From positions 1 to 8,803 of the forward strand of contig JAYSBP010000022.1 of NCBI GenBank assembly GCA_041915365.1: 8,803 nucleotides of DNA, read 5' to 3'. The stretch comes from UBA6016 sp041915365 (GTDB lineage Bacteria > Campylobacterota > Campylobacteria > Campylobacterales > UBA6016). The translations under genes were made by a program, and so were the position numbers. The notes under the pieces are model-generated. The model was not told the origin of the DNA and made no database searches. It saw nothing but the letters and a program-made list of their open reading frames with translations. Shown piece after piece: positions 6,679-8,803 of the stretch (the stretch's first letter is position 1; every line of letters starts with the position of its first letter).

Positions 6679-7146
6679 TTATGAAGACAAAATATCTTTA
6701 AGCGATACGCCCTGTTGCACACTCTGTTGCTTTTGTTGTTTTTCAGCCTTTGACTTCTCTTCGAGCTCCTTTAAAAGCTCTTTTTGATAATCGACCAAGG
6801 CTTTTTCAATTCCCTTCATTAGCTCAGCTTTTTGATCTGCGGATAGCGGTGGCTCTGCATAAAAACCGTTAGCCTCCTTGAGCTCCTCTTTTTTCTTATC
6901 CACAAGCTCTTTTATTTTTTCTAGATTTGATTTTACGACGTACGTCAAAGTATTGCCGTATTTTTTCATACCAGCAAAAAAATCTTTTATCTCTTGCTCC
7001 GTCTTTTCAGCGGCTTGCTCTCTTTTTGTTTTTTCAGGCTCATCTGTTTTTTGCTCCACCTGAAAGCCTACTGTTGATTCTGTACCACTTTTATTGGCAA
7101 ATATCGAGTAGTCATTAGATGTACTCTGTAAGCTACTAACGGTCAT
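6679..7146 (-). CDS. Unknown 155-residue helical protein with a sigma-54-type promoter
   Basis: I do not recognise the family. The chosen ATG at 7146 follows GGAGG (7152-7156) by 5 nt; an ATG at 7158 in the same frame overlaps that ribosome site and is rejected. There is no signal peptide, membrane segment or cysteine. Residues 1-35 are rich in Ser, Thr, Asn and Gln and look disordered. Residues 36-93 are a highly charged Lys/Glu helix with hydrophobic positions (IKDFFAGMKKYG, LEKIKELVDKKKEELKEA). A break at GFYAEPPL (94-101) is followed by a second charged helix (102-142) and a Gln-rich tail ending LKDILSS. The nearly perfect sigma-54 promoter 33 nt upstream of the start implies membership of the flagellar RpoN regulon. 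The polar N-terminus and helical body would suit a flagellar type III export substrate or a flagellar chaperone or assembly protein. Both roles are inference. Lack of a terminator allows read-through into glgA. Confidence 0.85.
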   Translation of the reverse strand: MTVSSLQSTSNDYSIFANKSGTESTVGFQVEQKTDEPEKTKREQAAEKTEQEIKDFFAGMKKYGNTLTYVVKSNLEKIKELVDKKKEELKEANGFYAEPPLSADQKAELMKGIEKALVDYQKELLKELEEKSKAEKQQKQQSVQQGVSLKDILSS

Positions 7147-7178
7147 ATAAACCTCCATTTAATCAAGGTTTACATAAC

Positions 7179-7194
7179 AAGCAAATTTAATTCC
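7179..7194 (-). promoter_or_regulatory. Sigma-54 (RpoN) promoter for the unknown 155-residue gene
   Basis: The minus strand reads GGAATTAAATTTGCTT, an exact fit to the Campylobacter RpoN consensus GGAA-N6-TTGCTT, with GG and GC 10 nt apart. Transcription would begin near 7169, about 23 nt before the ATG and just upstream of the GGAGG. It occupies the 54-nt gap between this gene and the aldehyde dehydrogenase stop codon, so it is in the correct place and orientation. Confidence 0.8.
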
Positions 7195-7200
7195 GCTAGG

Positions 7201-8625
7201 CTATGACATTATTACCGATTTTATTTCGGTAAACTCCTCCATGGCAAATAGCGGCCCCTCTCTTCCTAAGCCACTATTTTTAATGCCCCCGTAAGGCTGT
7301 ATATCAAACCTAAGTGTTGGTATATCATTTATCACTACTCCTCCAGCCTCAAGCTCGTCAATGGCCCTCAGAGCAATACCGTAATCATTCGTAAACACCG
7401 AATGTTGCAGTCCATACTCTGAAGCGTTGATTTTTAGTAAAGCTTCATCGAAACCGCTTACCTTCACGATGGAGACAATCGGCGCAAAAACCTCTTCGCA
7501 AATTATCTTCATCTTATCAGTTACGTCAGTCATAACAGTTGGTTCAAAGTATCCACCGTTACGCTTACCGCCTATCGCAATTTTTGCCCCCTCAGATACG
7601 GCCGACAAAATCCAATGCTCAGCCCTAATAGCGGCGTCTTCGTTTACAAGCGGCCCCAAAAACACGTCATCATCCAGTGGATTTCCTAATTTTAGTTGAG
7701 CAACTTCGACCTTCAACGCTTCGCAAAATTTATCGTATACCTTCTCCGCTACGTAAATTCTTTGAAGCGATATGCAGACCTGACCTGAATTGACAAATGC
7801 GCCCACCGAACACTTTTTTGCTGCAATCTCAATGTCTGCTTTTTCATCTATGTATGTAGCGGCATTACCTCCAAGTTCAAGAGATATTTTTTTGATACCT
7901 GCATTTTGAGTTATCAGCTTACCGACATAAGCCGAACCAGTAAAACTAATAACCCTTGGAATATCACTCCCGACAAGAGTATTTCCAATATCTGCATCTC
8001 CATATACCAAGCTGAGAGCATCTTTTACAGCATAGTCACTTTCTATGAATAACTTTGAAAGCAGATAGGCTGCATATGGTGCTTCTGGGGTCGGTTTAAG
8101 CACAACAGTATTTCCCATTGCCAAAGCGGGGGCTATTTTGTGGGCGACAAGATTAAGAGGGAAATTAAAAGGGGTTATTGCAACTACTACACCACACGGA
8201 ACCCTCTTGTAAAAAGCTGTCAAAAACCTACCGCTCGGCATAGCGTCGGCCGCTATAGTTTTGCCACCAACCTCAAGCGCAAGAGCTGCCGTTAAACGCA
8301 AAGTCTCTATACATCTATCAACTTCCATGCGACTAAATTTTATCGGTTTGCCAACTTCCATCGTAATAGCTCTTGCAAACTCTTCTTTTTTAGCTAGCAA
8401 GCAATTAGCCACATCTTGAATCCAAGCAATCCTTTGAGAAAGAGGTGTTGTTTTTGACCAAGCAAATGCCTCTTTTGCAACGATAAGAGCCTCTTTTGCC
8501 CTGTCAATAGAGCACTTACCAAATTCGCCTATTTTTGAACCGTCAATAGGAGAAAATGAATCTAAATAACTACTTGAAATATGCTCTCTCGAGCCTATGA
8601 AAATATTTGATTTAAACATACTCAT
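7201..8625 (-). CDS. NAD(P)-dependent aldehyde dehydrogenase, lactaldehyde/semialdehyde type
   Basis: This is a complete 474-residue member of the aldehyde dehydrogenase superfamily, which oxidises an aldehyde to an acid with NAD or NADP through a cysteine thiohemiacetal. The catalytic set is intact: N154 in TPFNFP, E250 in LELGGN and C284 in GQVCIS. The E-to-C spacing of 34 is standard. EEVFAP near residue 385 and the C-terminal NDIPTLRFDIQPYGGIKNSGLGREG are family blocks; the latter resembles lactaldehyde, glycolaldehyde and phosphonoacetaldehyde dehydrogenases more than the betaine or acetaldehyde groups. The substrate cannot be assigned. The start is ATG 8625. ATG 8619, two codons in, has slightly better spacing from a weak GGA and is possible. 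It lies 97 nt downstream of a 5S rRNA gene on the same strand. No pathway partner is adjacent. Confidence 0.92.
   Translation of the reverse strand: MSMFKSNIFIGSREHISSSYLDSFSPIDGSKIGEFGKCSIDRAKEALIVAKEAFAWSKTTPLSQRIAWIQDVANCLLAKKEEFARAITMEVGKPIKFSRMEVDRCIETLRLTAALALEVGGKTIAADAMPSGRFLTAFYKRVPCGVVVAITPFNFPLNLVAHKIAPALAMGNTVVLKPTPEAPYAAYLLSKLFIESDYAVKDALSLVYGDADIGNTLVGSDIPRVISFTGSAYVGKLITQNAGIKKISLELGGNAATYIDEKADIEIAAKKCSVGAFVNSGQVCISLQRIYVAEKVYDKFCEALKVEVAQLKLGNPLDDDVFLGPLVNEDAAIRAEHWILSAVSEGAKIAIGGKRNGGYFEPTVMTDVTDKMKIICEEVFAPIVSIVKVSGFDEALLKINASEYGLQHSVFTNDYGIALRAIDELEAGGVVINDIPTLRFDIQPYGGIKNSGLGREGPLFAMEEFTEIKSVIMS
7212..7232 (-). other. Stem-loop in the last codons of the aldehyde dehydrogenase gene
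   Basis: TTACCGA (7212-7218) and TCGGTAA (7226-7232) are a perfect 7-bp inverted repeat with a 7-nt AT loop, ending 9 nt before the stop triplet on the minus strand. No T-tract follows. It may be a weak terminator or 3'-end stabiliser, insulating the sigma-54 promoter just beyond it, or chance. Confidence 0.35.
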
Positions 8626-8664
8626 AATCCATTTTTTACAGGAATAATAAGCAGTTTTAGGTCA

Positions 8665-8670
8665 ATAATA
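8665..8670 (-). promoter_or_regulatory. Tentative -10 box for the aldehyde dehydrogenase gene
   Basis: The minus strand reads TTTTTATC then TATTAT, a one-mismatch -10 after a T-rich stretch, giving a leader of about 33 nt. A second TATTAT at 8649-8644 would leave only about 12 nt. The whole spacer is very AT-rich, so chance matches are likely. Confidence 0.3.
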
Positions 8671-8682
8671 GATAAAAACAAC

Positions 8683-8708
8683 AAAAAAACTTTGATTTAA
8701 TAAAAAGT
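8683..8708 (-). terminator. Weak terminator candidate after the 5S rRNA
   Basis: On the minus strand ACTTT (8708-8704) can pair with AAAGT (8693-8689) across a 10-nt AT loop, followed by a T7 run (8689-8683) and a further GTTGTTTTT. The stem is only 5 bp and AT-rich. The T-rich tail makes this the likely end of the rRNA operon, perhaps an incomplete one. Confidence 0.4.
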
Positions 8709-8721
8709 AAGAAAGAAGAAA

Positions 8722-8803
8722 CCCCCGGCAACGAGCTACTTTTCCGTCTCCAGTAAGGAGTAGTATCATCGCCGATGTGGTGCTTGACTGCCGGGTTCGA
8801 AAT
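8722..8803 (-). rRNA. rrf: 5S ribosomal RNA, 3' part (5' end beyond the right edge)
   Basis: The minus strand from the right edge carries 5S landmarks in order: TTTCGAACCCGG (the loop B/helix III CCGAAC region, with one change), AGTCAAGC, then ATCGGCGATGATACTAC (cf. GCCGATGGTAGTGT in E. coli), a short helix IV region TCCTTACTGGAGA, GGAAAAGTAG, and a 3' strand GCTCGTTGCCGGGGG that would pair with the missing 5' end to close helix I. About 82 of roughly 118-120 nt are visible. The 3' end is placed at 8722-8724 by eye. It marks the end of an rRNA operon whose 16S and 23S genes should lie to the right of the window. Confidence 0.85.

Noticed and set aside
7427..7699. A 90-codon plus-strand open frame inside the aldehyde dehydrogenase gene
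   Set aside because: It is a shadow of a well-supported gene and has no ribosome site or recognisable motif.
1..8803. Search by eye for CRISPR arrays, insertion sequences, attachment sites, tRNA genes and riboswitches
   Set aside because: The spacers are short (at most about 180 nt). They contain only the promoters, hairpins and rRNA end listed, with no spaced direct repeats, transposase motifs or cloverleaf sequences seen.
1..8803. A new multi-gene defence or secretion system
   Set aside because: All genes but one are recognisable housekeeping or metabolic families in separate transcription units. The only candidate novelty is the single 155-residue gene and its RpoN promoter.

Overview
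The window looks like a chromosomal segment of an epsilonproteobacterium (Campylobacterota), most likely a Campylobacter of the moderately AT-rich, non-jejuni group (inference). The grounds are a FliW typical of Campylobacter flagellar assembly factors, T-rich tracts running into TAAAAT-type -10 boxes, A-rich coding style, two sequences fitting the Campylobacter sigma-54 promoter consensus, and a 5S rRNA 3' end of proteobacterial type. I saw no mobile element, phage gene, CRISPR array, tRNA gene or riboswitch.

Layout from left to right. Bases 1-547 (minus) hold the N-terminal part of a UvrD/Rep-type superfamily 1 helicase that runs off the left edge, with a promoter just upstream. Bases 645-1031 (minus) hold fliW, followed by a good intrinsic terminator (599-631) and preceded by a strong sigma-54-type promoter match (1128-1144). 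Divergently, 1211-3808 (plus) is valS with its own sigma-70-type promoter. After it lies a 163-nt spacer with a perfect 9-bp inverted repeat that lacks a U-tract. Bases 3972-5141 (plus) are an Amt ammonium channel with a TTG start. It converges on glgA (5152-6627, minus), and one hairpin covers both gene ends. Upstream of glgA on the same strand is a 155-codon, lysine- and glutamate-rich, helical protein of unknown function (6679-7146). It is preceded by the second sigma-54-type promoter (7179-7194), an apparently complete match to GGAA-N6-TTGCTT. Bases 7201-8625 (minus) encode an aldehyde dehydrogenase, and 8722-8803 (minus) are the 3' two thirds of a 5S rRNA gene, the end of an rRNA operon pointing into the aldehyde dehydrogenase gene.

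Most genes are housekeeping: translation (valS, 5S), DNA repair helicase, nitrogen uptake (amt), carbon storage (glgA) and aldehyde oxidation. What links separate parts of the window is the flagellar sigma-54 (RpoN) circuit. Two genes about 6 kb apart, fliW and the unknown 155-residue gene, each have an RpoN-type promoter a short distance upstream. FliW is the known antagonist of CsrA and a flagellin partner in this group. The unknown gene is therefore the best candidate here for something undescribed: a flagellum-co-expressed, possibly exported, small helical protein whose transcript may also read into glgA. No complete new multi-gene system is visible.
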